From assembly GCF_000021565.1 (NCBI RefSeq), contig NC_012440.1, positions 1,256,210 to 1,320,209 of the forward strand: 64,000 nucleotides of DNA, given 5' to 3'. The notes under the pieces were generated by a model. The model made no database searches. It had not been told where the DNA came from and saw nothing but the letters and a program-made list of their open reading frames with translations. Both the position numbers and the translations under genes were made by a program. The stretch comes from Persephonella marina EX-H1. Its GTDB lineage: Bacteria; Aquificota; Aquificia; Aquificales; Hydrogenothermaceae. Below are positions 7,427 through 15,860 of the stretch, one piece after another (within the stretch, counting starts at the first letter, position 1; each line of letters opens with the position of its first letter).

Positions 7427-9772
7427 TTACATAAAGCTTGTAAAACCTTGTGTTTGGAGCTTATAAAGCATCTCTAAAAGTTTATGGGCAGTATGTTTAT
7501 AATCACTATCAATTGAGTTTAAATCTGGGATGCCTTCTTTTATGAGTTCTTCTGGACTTTTAATTTCACAGAAGTTTAGAAATCTTAAAATAGGTTTTTT
7601 CAGTTTTTGTCTTGTTCCATGAAACTTCGGTAGCACTTTCATCTTTAACGCCAGATCAAAAGCTTCATCTAAATTTTCAAATTTTATTAATGAGTTTTGA
7701 CAGTTGTATAAGAACATAACTATCTCATCAAAAACTCTGTATCCAAAGTGAAGGTTAAAAGGTTTTAAGATCTGATTTATTTCTTCAAGTTTATCTTTAT
7801 ATTTCTTATTTTTTTCTAAAAACTCTAAAATCTTTCCTTTGTTTATGGAAGCAAAATTGCCATTATTTGTAAAGTCTTTTTTTAAATCTTCCGTGAATTT
7901 GCCTTTATTTTCAATACCGTTTGAACTATTTTTTAAAAAATTAAGGTACTCATCAAAACATCCAACATCAAACTCAATGGTAAAAGCTCTATCTAGAACT
8001 TTGGGAGAAAACATATGGGTAGTTTCATCAATATTTACAGTTCCGATGAAGTAAAGGTTCGGAGGTAAAAATAGCTCCTTTGGTACATTTGAACTTTCTT
8101 CATTGTGAAGTTTTATGCTTTGGGAAGTAAATTTATAATTTCCTTCATTCAGTTCTTTTCCAAGATTTTTAATAAACTCTATAAAACTACAACTTCCAAT
8201 AGCTTCGCTTAAGTTTTGAAATTTTTTTGCTTCCAGTACAGATAAAAAGTCTGCAAAGTAATATTCAACTCTTGCTAAATTCATCTCATCAAATAGGACG
8301 AAAAAGGGGTCTGAATCTTTTCCATTTTCCAAATAGTTTTTAGAAGCTTCTAATACAAAGTCCAATAAAGGAGTTGTATGGTATTCCCTTTTTAAAGGGT
8401 TATAAAATCCAAGTAGTGATTTACTGTCTTTAAAATCGGGTCGAACGGGGAAGAATAAATTGTTATCTAAATTCTGTTCAAATTTTTTTATTTTAAGTTT
8501 TTTATCTAATTTTTTTAAGCCTAACTTCTTAATATCTTCTTTTTCAATTATTTCAAATCCAAATAAACTTCCGATATACACCGCCAAGTGATTTGTTATC
8601 TCTGATGCATTGATTAAATCTGTTCTGTTTTTTAATTCTTCTACTACAGGTATAAGTTCTGTATAGTATTTGTTTATTTTCAAAAAAACTTTTCTATTAG
8701 TCGTAGACATCAACTTCTCATTTATAGATTCAATAAAATCTTGAATTTTTAATCTTCCATTACCAAACTGTATTTGCTCTTTTTTAATGGGAACCAATTT
8801 TTCCTCTGTGTCTTCTGTAACAATCCATTTTTCCTTTTTGATACTTTTTGAGTTGGGAAAATATTTAACGAAATCCTCAAAAATTTTTGTTTTTCCTGTG
8901 CCTGAAAGTCCTGCCAAGATAACAAAACCTTTTGTTTTTAAGGCATTATAGAAAGATGCTATCTGATGATTTTCAAGCTTTAGATTTTCTAAAAATTTTT
9001 TTGAATTAATTATTGGATCGTAAACGTACAAAAATCCATTTTTTAAAGCTATAGGATTTATTTTACGATTACAGAAGCTTTTCAGATCTTTCAATGGAAT
9101 GTACTCGTTTAATTCTTCAATTTTATCAATCAATAGCCATGTTTTGAATATTTCATTTTTCCTTTCTGAAAGTTTTTTCTTTCCTTTCCATCCTTCATCC
9201 AGAATAAAATCTTCCCAGTTCTCTGGACATTCTATTCCGTCATCACCTTCGTGAGTTATGAAGTCTACAACTTTGCATCTCGCTTTTAACTTACCATCTT
9301 GATAAAAATAAAACCAGAAAGGTTTTTCTTTTTCGTAGTCTTCTTTACAATGTTTTATCGGATAGCTCCACCAAAGGGATACTTTATCTTTATTTTTCAA
9401 TTTAGTTTCAATATCGGATAATAGACTCTTTAGATCATCTTTGCCTATTGAACCAGCAAGAGCTATTTTCTTTTGGTTATAGCTGCCTTTTAAATCAGAA
9501 TTTATTGTTTTTTCCTTAATATCTCTTAGTCCCCAAATTCCTGTTCCTTTTTCTTTTAGATAAAAAATATCCTCTTTACCTACGAAATTGTTTGAATCTG
9601 AAGAATATCTTTCAAGTGTTCCTCTTATGGTGGCTTTATAAGATTTTGAAATCTGGACATTATATTTCCGAGCTAATTTTTTAAATTCTTCATATATCTT
9701 GTTAAGATGAGCTTCTCCTCCTAAATTTTGCAACACTTCGATTAATATATCTTTATGCCTTTTGTTCTCCAT
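7427..9772 (-). CDS. mcrB: McrB-like AAA+ GTPase with N-terminal HTH and EVE-like region
   Basis: Motor and DNA-recognition subunit of a McrBC-type modification-dependent restriction system. Residues 1-85 look like a winged-helix domain of the kind found at the N-terminus of restriction proteins. About residues 130-215 (SLWWSYPIK, then FYFYQDGKLKARCKVVDF) resemble an EVE/PUA-like reader of modified bases. The AAA+ core has Walker A GLSGTGKT (288-295), LFDEMNLA (493-500) and GTVNIDETTH (577-586), matching the McrB GTPase signature. It follows the McrC-like gene by 22 bases with an AAGAGGT site, and converges on cas4 with a three-base gap. Confidence 0.87.
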   Translation of the reverse strand: MENKRHKDILIEVLQNLGGEAHLNKIYEEFKKLARKYNVQISKSYKATIRGTLERYSSDSNNFVGKEDIFYLKEKGTGIWGLRDIKEKTINSDLKGSYNQKKIALAGSIGKDDLKSLLSDIETKLKNKDKVSLWWSYPIKHCKEDYEKEKPFWFYFYQDGKLKARCKVVDFITHEGDDGIECPENWEDFILDEGWKGKKKLSERKNEIFKTWLLIDKIEELNEYIPLKDLKSFCNRKINPIALKNGFLYVYDPIINSKKFLENLKLENHQIASFYNALKTKGFVILAGLSGTGKTKIFEDFVKYFPNSKSIKKEKWIVTEDTEEKLVPIKKEQIQFGNGRLKIQDFIESINEKLMSTTNRKVFLKINKYYTELIPVVEELKNRTDLINASEITNHLAVYIGSLFGFEIIEKEDIKKLGLKKLDKKLKIKKFEQNLDNNLFFPVRPDFKDSKSLLGFYNPLKREYHTTPLLDFVLEASKNYLENGKDSDPFFVLFDEMNLARVEYYFADFLSVLEAKKFQNLSEAIGSCSFIEFIKNLGKELNEGNYKFTSQSIKLHNEESSNVPKELFLPPNLYFIGTVNIDETTHMFSPKVLDRAFTIEFDVGCFDEYLNFLKNSSNGIENKGKFTEDLKKDFTNNGNFASINKGKILEFLEKNKKYKDKLEEINQILKPFNLHFGYRVFDEIVMFLYNCQNSLIKFENLDEAFDLALKMKVLPKFHGTRQKLKKPILRFLNFCEIKSPEELIKEGIPDLNSIDSDYKHTAHKLLEMLYKLQTQGFTSFM

Positions 9773-9794
9773 AATATATGAACCTCTTTATTTT

Positions 9795-11225
9795 TTAATC
9801 ATTAATCAGGATTTTTTTTAAATCTAAATTTAAAAACCCTATACCTTCAAAATACTCTTGGTTCAAAAATTTTTTATCAAATTCTATTTCATAAATCCCT
9901 TTATCTTTAAAATAAAAATTTCCCAATGTATTATTTCCATAACATACTGCAACAGCAAATTCAGCATCTAATCCATCTTTATAATAATGCATATTTAAGA
10001 GAATATCCTTTCTATTATCTTCAAAAATTCTAAATTTTGCATCAAAAATATATTTTTTATTATTCATTTCCATAATAAAATCAGGTCTAAATTCTAACCT
10101 GGAATAAGAGTATAAGCTCTTTTGAAAATATAGTTTTAATCCATCTTCAAACTCAAACACCGCATAATCGTATATAGTCCCTTGTTTAGTTCTTTCTTCA
10201 AAGTTAATCTTTGTTTCATAATTTCCGTAAATCTTTTTGAGTGATTTTAGTATTTCTATTAATACGTAGTATTCCCATAAAGTAGCCATATCTTTTAAAG
10301 AAAGCGCAATATCAAGATTTTTAAAAATCTGTGGTATGAATGAAGAATGGAACAATCTATATATATTGAATATTTCTCTATAACCTGCTTTTTTCATCAA
10401 TACCTGAGAGTTCGAAGGAAAATAACTTAGATTTCCGACTTCCACAAAAATATCTGTTTGCAAGGCGTATTCAACTTCCTCTTTTATTTCTCTTAGCTCC
10501 TTTAGATATAGGAATTCTTCTAGTTCTTCAGACAGAACTGTTTCAATCTCTTTTAAAAAATACTTAATAAACCTATTTTCAAGAGTATCAAATGTTTCTT
10601 CTGTCACATACTGTAAAACCTTTATAGGCGAATATCTGTCTTCGATAATTCCATTTTCCGTTTTGTATAAGAACTGAGGATTAGATATAATGTCAGTCAA
10701 AACATCTTCATTAACTACGTATACCTCTCCTAAGTTCTTGTATTCTTCATTTTCGATTAACTCTTTATGAGGATTAGAGAGAACGAAATGAACAGAGTTT
10801 ATCAACTCATCTTTCTTTTCTAAGAGTAGTAAAAGTTTAAAGATTTTACTTTCCACTGGTTTGCTTTCATCTACAGGGAAGTTTGCTAAAGCAATTGAGT
10901 AAATAATATTCTCTTTTGATAGTTCTCTGATAATGTAATTTAAAAATTTTTCAAAGAAAAAGTTAAAGAAAGTTTGAAAATCGCTTTCTTTTTTAAAACT
11001 TTCTAAGGATTTTTTTATTTTGGACGGTATCACAAGTATATTATCTGTCAAGTATCCGCAGAAATTTTCTACATATAAAATATCATCTTCTATTCTTACT
11101 TTTTCAGATTCCTCTAAATATTTTAGAAATTTAATATCGTTATGTCTAATGCCAATTTCTTTTAAATTAATACTATTGCTTTCTATGATCAAAATTTGCA
11201 AGTCCTTTTCTGAATTTTTCAACAC
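9795..11225 (-). CDS. McrC-like PD-(D/E)XK nuclease (DUF2357/LlaJI-type)
   Basis: Probable nuclease subunit partnering the McrB-like GTPase. The C-terminal RPDF...YIFDAKFR segment gives a PD-(D/E)XK site with Asp382, Asp395 and Lys397 (numbered from the start chosen here). A central helical region with LWEYYVLIEIL is typical of McrC/DUF2357 proteins. The frame is open to 11459, but that would overlap cas1 by 200 bases on the opposite strand. Between 11225 and the middle of the gene there is no ATG, so I use GTG 11225 (TTG 11222 is as good). Its start lies 33 bases from the divergent cas1. Confidence 0.72.
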   Translation of the reverse strand: MLKNSEKDLQILIIESNSINLKEIGIRHNDIKFLKYLEESEKVRIEDDILYVENFCGYLTDNILVIPSKIKKSLESFKKESDFQTFFNFFFEKFLNYIIRELSKENIIYSIALANFPVDESKPVESKIFKLLLLLEKKDELINSVHFVLSNPHKELIENEEYKNLGEVYVVNEDVLTDIISNPQFLYKTENGIIEDRYSPIKVLQYVTEETFDTLENRFIKYFLKEIETVLSEELEEFLYLKELREIKEEVEYALQTDIFVEVGNLSYFPSNSQVLMKKAGYREIFNIYRLFHSSFIPQIFKNLDIALSLKDMATLWEYYVLIEILKSLKKIYGNYETKINFEERTKQGTIYDYAVFEFEDGLKLYFQKSLYSYSRLEFRPDFIMEMNNKKYIFDAKFRIFEDNRKDILLNMHYYKDGLDAEFAVAVCYGNNTLGNFYFKDKGIYEIEFDKKFLNQEYFEGIGFLNLDLKKILIND

Positions 11226-11227
11226 TA

Positions 11228-11241
11228 TATATTTAAATATA
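11228..11241. promoter_or_regulatory. Palindrome in the mcrC-cas1 divergent gap
   Basis: TATATTTAAATATA is a perfect 14-bp palindrome filling almost all of the 33-base gap between the divergent McrC-like gene and cas1. A full promoter for cas1 cannot fit in this gap without overlapping the nuclease gene, so the element could serve as a shared AT-rich -10 region or an operator. AT-only palindromes arise easily by chance. Confidence 0.3.
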
Positions 11242-11258
11242 AAAACAAAGGGGAAAAA

Positions 11259-12254
11259 ATGTCTCGTAGGTTTTATATTAACTCTAACGGAAGGCTTAGA
11301 AGAAAAGAGAACACCCTTTATTTTGAAACAGAGCAGAATGGGGAGATAGTCAAAAAAGCTCTTCCGATAAATGATATAGATGTAATCTATGTTTTTGGCG
11401 AGCTTGATATAAACACAAAAGCTCTGAATTACCTGTCTGGATACGATATCCCTATTCATTTCTACAATTACTATGGATTTTATTCTGGAAGCTTTTTGCC
11501 GAGAAAAAAGAATGTTTCAGGGAGTCTGTTAGTAGAGCAGGTAAGGCATTATATAGATAATAAGAAAAGGCAGTATCTTGCGGTATCTTTTGTTGAAGGA
11601 GCGGCCTATCATATTCTAAGAAATCTAAGAAAGCAGAATATAAATTCTGAAGATTTTGAAGAGATAGAAAAAGATCTTTTTCCTAAGATCTTTGAAACCA
11701 GAAATACTGAAGAACTTATGGCATTAGAAGGTAATATCAGGGAAAGATATTACCAGCTTTTTAACAAAATAATAAATAACGAAGATTTTTTTATGGAAAA
11801 AAGAGAAAAGCGGCCACCAGACAACCCGATAAATGCTTTAATAAGTTTTGGAAATTCTATTATGTACAATACTGTTCTCACGGAGATATACAGGACTCAG
11901 CTTGATCCTACTATAAGTTACCTTCACACGCCACAGGAAAAGAGATTTTCATTATCTCTTGATTTAGCCGAGATCTTTAAGCCTTTTATTATTGACCCAC
12001 TTATTTTCAGTCTAATTAATAACAGACAGATAACCATAAAAGATTTTGATAAAGATCTGAACTATGCCTATCTGAATGAAAATGGACGAAAAAAGTTCTT
12101 AAAAGCTTACGAAGAAAGGCTTTCTAAAACAATTAAACACCGGAAGTTAAAGAGAAAAGTCTCTTACAGACAGTTAATTAGGCTTGAATGTTATAAGTTG
12201 ATAAAACATCTGATAAGTGATGAGGATTATAAACCATTTAAAGCGTGGTGGTAA
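11259..12254 (+). CDS. cas1: Cas1 spacer integrase (type I-B)
   Basis: Integrase that inserts new spacers with Cas2. Catalytic metal ligands are visible at Glu157 (ALEGNIRERYY), His223 (YLHTPQEKRFS) and Glu238 (DLAEIFKP). The 331-aa length and the N-terminal RRFYINSNGRLRRKENTL match the type I-B branch. RBS AAAGGGGA at 11247-11254 supports ATG 11259. It is coupled to cas2, whose ATG lies one base after the cas1 stop. It is separated from cas4, its usual neighbour, by the McrBC-like pair on the other strand. Confidence 0.95.
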   Translation: MSRRFYINSNGRLRRKENTLYFETEQNGEIVKKALPINDIDVIYVFGELDINTKALNYLSGYDIPIHFYNYYGFYSGSFLPRKKNVSGSLLVEQVRHYIDNKKRQYLAVSFVEGAAYHILRNLRKQNINSEDFEEIEKDLFPKIFETRNTEELMALEGNIRERYYQLFNKIINNEDFFMEKREKRPPDNPINALISFGNSIMYNTVLTEIYRTQLDPTISYLHTPQEKRFSLSLDLAEIFKPFIIDPLIFSLINNRQITIKDFDKDLNYAYLNENGRKKFLKAYEERLSKTIKHRKLKRKVSYRQLIRLECYKLIKHLISDEDYKPFKAWW

Positions 12255-12255
12255 G

Positions 12256-12522
12256 ATGTTTGTTATAGTGACTTATGATATTTCCGAGGACAGAAGATTA
12301 AATAAAGTAAGGAAGATATTAAAGAAATATCTTTACTGGAGTCAGCTATCTACATTTGAGGGTGAAATATCTGAAGGTAAGCTTGCACAGTGTATGTCTG
12401 AGATAAATGATGTTATTGATCGCAATGAAGACAGCATTTATGTTTATGAGGTGAAAAATCCCAGAAATATAAAAAAGAAAGTCTTAGGGATAAAAAAAAG
12501 TTATATGGATAATTTTTTGTAA
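12256..12522 (+). CDS. cas2: Cas2
   Basis: 88-aa partner of Cas1 in spacer acquisition, ferredoxin-fold. MFVIVTYDIS carries the conserved strand with the Asp (VTYDIS), followed by RRLNKVRKILKKYLYWSQLSTFEGE, the typical Cas2 helix and second strand. An upstream in-frame ATG at 12217 lies inside cas1, so ATG 12256, one base after the cas1 TAA, is chosen. It is followed directly by the CRISPR leader. Confidence 0.95.
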   Translation: MFVIVTYDISEDRRLNKVRKILKKYLYWSQLSTFEGEISEGKLAQCMSEINDVIDRNEDSIYVYEVKNPRNIKKKVLGIKKSYMDNFL

Positions 12523-12569
12523 AATTTTTTAAATATTGCACTAGAATAATAATAGTTTTATAAAGGATA

Positions 12570-12818
12570 CATGGAAACAGAATATGTTTAACATAGGATT
12601 TATCTCAAAATAAAATGCATTCTGAGTGGAGAAAACTCAAATTTTTAATCATTGATAATCAACGCTAATAAGTTTATGCAAATAAATATAATTGCATTAC
12701 TACAGGTTTAATGCAGATTACTTATTTTTGAAAAGATGTATAAAAGCAGAATGATCTTTCTCTAAACGGCTTTATAACTTGCTAAACTATTTATTTTTTT
12801 ATACTTTTAGGCAGATGG
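12570..12818 (+). promoter_or_regulatory. CRISPR leader of array 1
   Basis: AT-rich non-coding DNA between cas2 and array 1; the 296 bases 12523-12818 hold no gene. Bases 12688-12786 match 46013-46111 before array 2 with four mismatches in 99 positions, and in both cases the block ends 32 bases before the first repeat. It contains the inverted repeat TGCATTA (12693-12699) / TAATGCA (12709-12715) with a nine-base loop, a candidate anchor for Cas1-Cas2 or an architectural protein. Further weaker similarity extends upstream to about 12570. The array promoter should lie here. Confidence 0.85.
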
Positions 12819-13237
12819 GTTTTTTCTGAACCAAGTGGGGTATAAATTTTATGAGCTGGAAATATCTATAAGAAAAATTGAGGGTTTTTTCTGAACCAAG
12901 TGGGGTATAAATTCTTTCTGCTCTACATATATTGTTTTTCCTGTGTAGTTTTTTCTGAACCAAGTGGGGTATAAATTCCTTCTTTGCTTGAAAATTGATC
13001 AGACGATAAATGAGTTTTTTCTGAACCAAGTGGGGTATAAATTGAAGATCATAAAACTTATATCTAAAACTCCCTACGTTTTTTCTGAACCAAGTGGGGT
13101 ATAAAGTGGAAGATACATGTAATAAGGAACTGGGACGATGCAGTTTTCTTTGAACTAAGTGGGGTATAAATGTTGTTGTTGGTTGTATATTGACCATCAC
13201 TGCGTCTTGTTTGTTTTAAACTAAGTGGGATAGAAAG
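12819..13237 (+). CRISPR. CRISPR array 1 (7 repeats, 6 spacers)
   Basis: 29-bp repeats start at 12819, 12884, 12948, 13014, 13078, 13143 and 13209, with spacers of 35-37 bp. The first four are identical (begin GTTTTTTCTGAACC, end GGGGTATAAAT). The fifth ends in AAAG; the sixth has a GTTTTCTTTG 5' part and ACTAAG; the seventh, GTTTGTTTTAAACTAAG... GGGATAGAAAG, resembles the array 2 repeat. Leader-proximal uniformity and distal decay set the direction left to right. It is beside cas1-cas2 and so is the primary array. Confidence 0.98.
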
Positions 13238-13262
13238 TTTTATAATGGAAATTGTATAGTAA

Positions 13263-13754
13263 AGTTTTACAAAATTTGAACTACCCGATAAAAGTTTATC
13301 TCAGCTTGAAAAAGAGGTTAAGGAAAAGGGACTTAATGATAAAGAAGTTGAACAGACATGGGATGAGTTTTTAACTATGCTTGATAATTACAACTCTAAA
13401 AGCGGATCATATTATCAGTACACATTAGAAGATTTTAGGAATGGAAAAGTTGATAAAACGTTGGAAGCATTGAAGAAAGAAATAACAAAAATGGAACAAA
13501 TTCCGGGATATCTTGAAAGCGAACAACGAAATAAACTCTACAATAACTTCAAGCAACAGTATAAAGACTTAACAGAGTTAAAGAATAAATATGATGAGGC
13601 GGCAAATAATACTCTTGTGTGGAATATGTATAATTTCCTTAAAAGGGGGAGAGAAAACTCAATTGCAACCCCGGAAGTTAAGGATGGTGGTTTATTTGGT
13701 AATGATCCGTCGGCAGTTGATAAGACAACTGGCAAGCCGATATTTGAGAAATGA
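13263..13754 (+). pseudogene. 5'-truncated coding fragment abutting array 1
   Basis: The frame is open from 13263, just after an in-frame TAA at 13260 and 25 bases past the last repeat, to a stop at 13752-13754. It reads as real protein throughout (for example FELPDKSLSQLEKEVKEKG), with Lys/Glu-rich helices and an ending GKPIFEK. The first ATG (13377) has no ribosome binding site and lies in the middle of good coding sequence, so this is best read as the C-terminal part of a gene whose beginning was lost at the CRISPR boundary. Function unknown. Confidence 0.6.
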
Positions 13755-13810
13755 TACTAAGATATTATATAAAGATTACCAATAAATAAAAATTAAGATC
13801 TATCAAAAGA

Positions 13811-13835
13811 AACAGCCCCTCTACAAAGGGCTGTT
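13811..13835 (-). terminator. Rho-independent terminator
   Basis: AACAGCCC (13811-13818) pairs with GGGCTGTT (13828-13835) around a nine-base loop. On the minus strand it is followed by TTTCTTTT, and it lies seven bases past the stop of the small membrane protein, so it ends the minus-strand accessory operon. It may also stop transcription coming from array 1 and the fragment. Confidence 0.8.
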
Positions 13836-13841
13836 TAAAAT

Positions 13842-14132
13842 TTAATCATCAAATTTTCTTTTATCAACTGCTGGAATATCATATTTGTAAAGACGAGGGA
13901 AGAAGTTTTCACCAAAGAAAGTCAGGTCAGATATGTCTTCAATAAACTCCTCTTCTTTTTCTTCTTCTGTTTTTTCTATACTTTCCTCTTTTTCTTTTAC
14001 ATTCTCGTTTGATCCAAAAAAGCCATAAATTATACTATAAATTACAATAAACATAAAATATGTGAACCCTGCTATTACCATTAAAACTCCAATTGATACC
14101 GCTATTACAGTAATAATTAGTAATGTGTCCAT
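13842..14132 (-). CDS. Small membrane protein with acidic tail
   Basis: 96-aa protein of unknown function. Residues 5-38 are strongly hydrophobic (one long or two short membrane segments, ending IIYGFFGS). An acidic, Lys/Glu-rich stretch (about 43-68) and a polar tail follow. It is the last gene of a minus-strand cluster with the lipoprotein gene and is followed by a terminator. No family recognised. Confidence 0.65.
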   Translation of the reverse strand: MDTLLIITVIAVSIGVLMVIAGFTYFMFIVIYSIIYGFFGSNENVKEKEESIEKTEEEKEEEFIEDISDLTFFGENFFPRLYKYDIPAVDKRKFDD

Positions 14133-14193
14133 AACAAAAAACCCCTAATAAGGATTTAATTTTAATGTAAGTCTTATAATAAGATCGTCAATG

Positions 14194-15645
14194 CTATAAC
14201 CGGCAAGCATTGATTTGCTCTGTTTTTATCAGCCTTCCGTCTCTAAAATATCTTATCTCATACAAACATTTTTCATAGTCATTCAAAGGAAAACATCTAA
14301 GTTGGTAGTTGTCCACATCCATTGATCTGATGTTGTACAGCTTACAGGATTTCGCAAGTATTTTTGCCTTTAGAATAACCTTCTTGGCTATGCTTTCGGG
14401 TGGAGTGTTTCCAAGGGGTATTGCATTTCCATTGCAAACTTTAAAATTCAATATCTCCTTTTTAGAGAATGCTGTTATAGTCTTTATTATTGAAACAAGA
14501 TCACAGCCTTCTTTGTCTTTCCCGTTATATTTACTTAAGTATGCTATACCCCCTATCTGCTTAATTACGCCTGATTTATTTTTAGCTGTTTCTAATGCTA
14601 TATCCGATGCTTCAGCTGAATCTTTTTCTTTTATCTGTTCTGGTAGAGGTTCTGACGATGCCATCTGGATCTGTTCTATTTCATCTTTAATAAGAAGTCT
14701 ATAGGAAAAATCGTGGGCATAGGGACTTATATAAGTGGTTTTTTGGTTCACCTGCGATAGCTTTATTGTAAATCCTCTTATAGGTGATTTACATATATAC
14801 TTTCCTTCAAAAACAGCTCCATTACCGAAGTGAAGTTTATTCTTCTCTATAACCACTTTTATCATAAACTCATCTATAGGAATACCGTCTTTGTAAAGCT
14901 GTCCACCATTGGCATTACAGAAGGAGACCATTTCATTTATTATCTTAAACTTTCTTAAAGCTGCTCCTTTATCACGGATAGATCCTGAGCCGACCACAAA
15001 ATTACCGTAATCGTATTTAATATCTTTCATCTTCATAATGAATGCTGATATTTTGTCAGGTCCGAATACCTCTGTTGCTTTTTTGCCTTTGTAATCTGGA
15101 TCTGGTGCTATAAGCTGGCTGTAGGGTCTTACTCCTTTTATAGTATCCTTGTGCCAGATATAAATTACTACCGGAAACCATCTAACCTCGTTATTTGCAG
15201 ATGAGAAATATCCAGCTCCTTCATGGAAACCTCCGATCATAAATAACTTTTCATCTCCTCTCATACAGACGTCGCCAGCAATTACCTTATTCTCAACCTC
15301 CACAGTAGCTGTAAATCCGTCAGCTGCCTTTACTTTCCTAATCAGTTTTCCCCCGTCCTTTTCACACGCTTTTTTCAAATAAAGAGTCAACATCTCTATC
15401 CAGTGATCTGTCCTCTTTCGGTTAATCCAGAAAGTGTATCCATCAGACCACAGATAACCTGAATGGGCATCCTTGGGCAGGTATGTAGGTACTTTCTTTA
15501 TGTTGTTCAGTTTATAAAGTAGTTGTGCAACAGCTGAAGACTGCTGGAATTTCTGGATCTGCTCTACACTGGCTTGCTTGGTTGACGTTCCACAGGAAGA
15601 TATGAAAAATGAGGTTAAAAGAAAGATAGGCATCCATTTTTTCAT
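14194..15645 (-). CDS. Unknown lipoprotein
   Basis: 483-aa predicted lipoprotein. The N-terminus MKKWMPIFLLTSFFISSCGT is a signal peptide with an ISS-C lipobox, so Cys18 would be lipidated. The mature part has many aromatic and Cys residues and no motif I recognise; the C-terminal third (after about residue 330) seems to be a separate domain with Cys pairs. GGGGGT just before the ATG serves as ribosome binding site. The preceding small gene ends two bases upstream, so they are co-transcribed. Surface or periplasmic location is inferred. Confidence 0.75.
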   Translation of the reverse strand: MKKWMPIFLLTSFFISSCGTSTKQASVEQIQKFQQSSAVAQLLYKLNNIKKVPTYLPKDAHSGYLWSDGYTFWINRKRTDHWIEMLTLYLKKACEKDGGKLIRKVKAADGFTATVEVENKVIAGDVCMRGDEKLFMIGGFHEGAGYFSSANNEVRWFPVVIYIWHKDTIKGVRPYSQLIAPDPDYKGKKATEVFGPDKISAFIMKMKDIKYDYGNFVVGSGSIRDKGAALRKFKIINEMVSFCNANGGQLYKDGIPIDEFMIKVVIEKNKLHFGNGAVFEGKYICKSPIRGFTIKLSQVNQKTTYISPYAHDFSYRLLIKDEIEQIQMASSEPLPEQIKEKDSAEASDIALETAKNKSGVIKQIGGIAYLSKYNGKDKEGCDLVSIIKTITAFSKKEILNFKVCNGNAIPLGNTPPESIAKKVILKAKILAKSCKLYNIRSMDVDNYQLRCFPLNDYEKCLYEIRYFRDGRLIKTEQINACRL

Positions 15646-15647
15646 GG

Positions 15648-15843
15648 CTAACCCCCCGTATGTTTTACAAGCTTCTCAAGTTTTTTATTTTTTGTTTTTT
15701 CATACAACTTTTCTAAATGATATTTAAGGCTCCAGTCACCGCAGGACACTACCGCTTTTGGATTGTTTTTCAGGTTCTGTAACGTGCTGATAGGCGGGAA
15801 CAGTGTACATATCAGTTGCTATGAGTTCATATCCGAATATCAT
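15648..15843 (-). pseudogene. Small gene interrupted by a frameshift
   Basis: On the minus strand an ATG at 15843 with AGGAG upstream begins MIFGYELIATDMYT, but this frame hits a stop after 35 codons. In the +1-shifted frame, sensible protein continues (NLKNNPKAVVSCGDW, then LKYHLEKLYEKTK) to a TAG at 15648-15650, two bases before the lipoprotein ATG. One base change near codon 14-16 would give a roughly 65-aa protein. Either a recent frameshift, a sequencing error, or programmed shifting. Function unknown. Confidence 0.5.
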
Positions 15844-15860
15844 GATTTTGGCTCCTAATT

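Noticed and set aside
11226-11459. N-terminal extension of the McrC-like gene over cas1
   Set aside because: It would be antisense to the well-supported cas1 start, and its residues are unlike the rest of the protein.
12799-13200. Long minus-strand reading frame across array 1
   Set aside because: It is a repeat translation (LVQKK-type units every repeat) caused by the CRISPR array, not a gene.
13377-13754. Complete gene starting at ATG 13377
   Set aside because: No ribosome binding site, and the upstream 38 codons read as the same protein, so a truncated gene explains it better.
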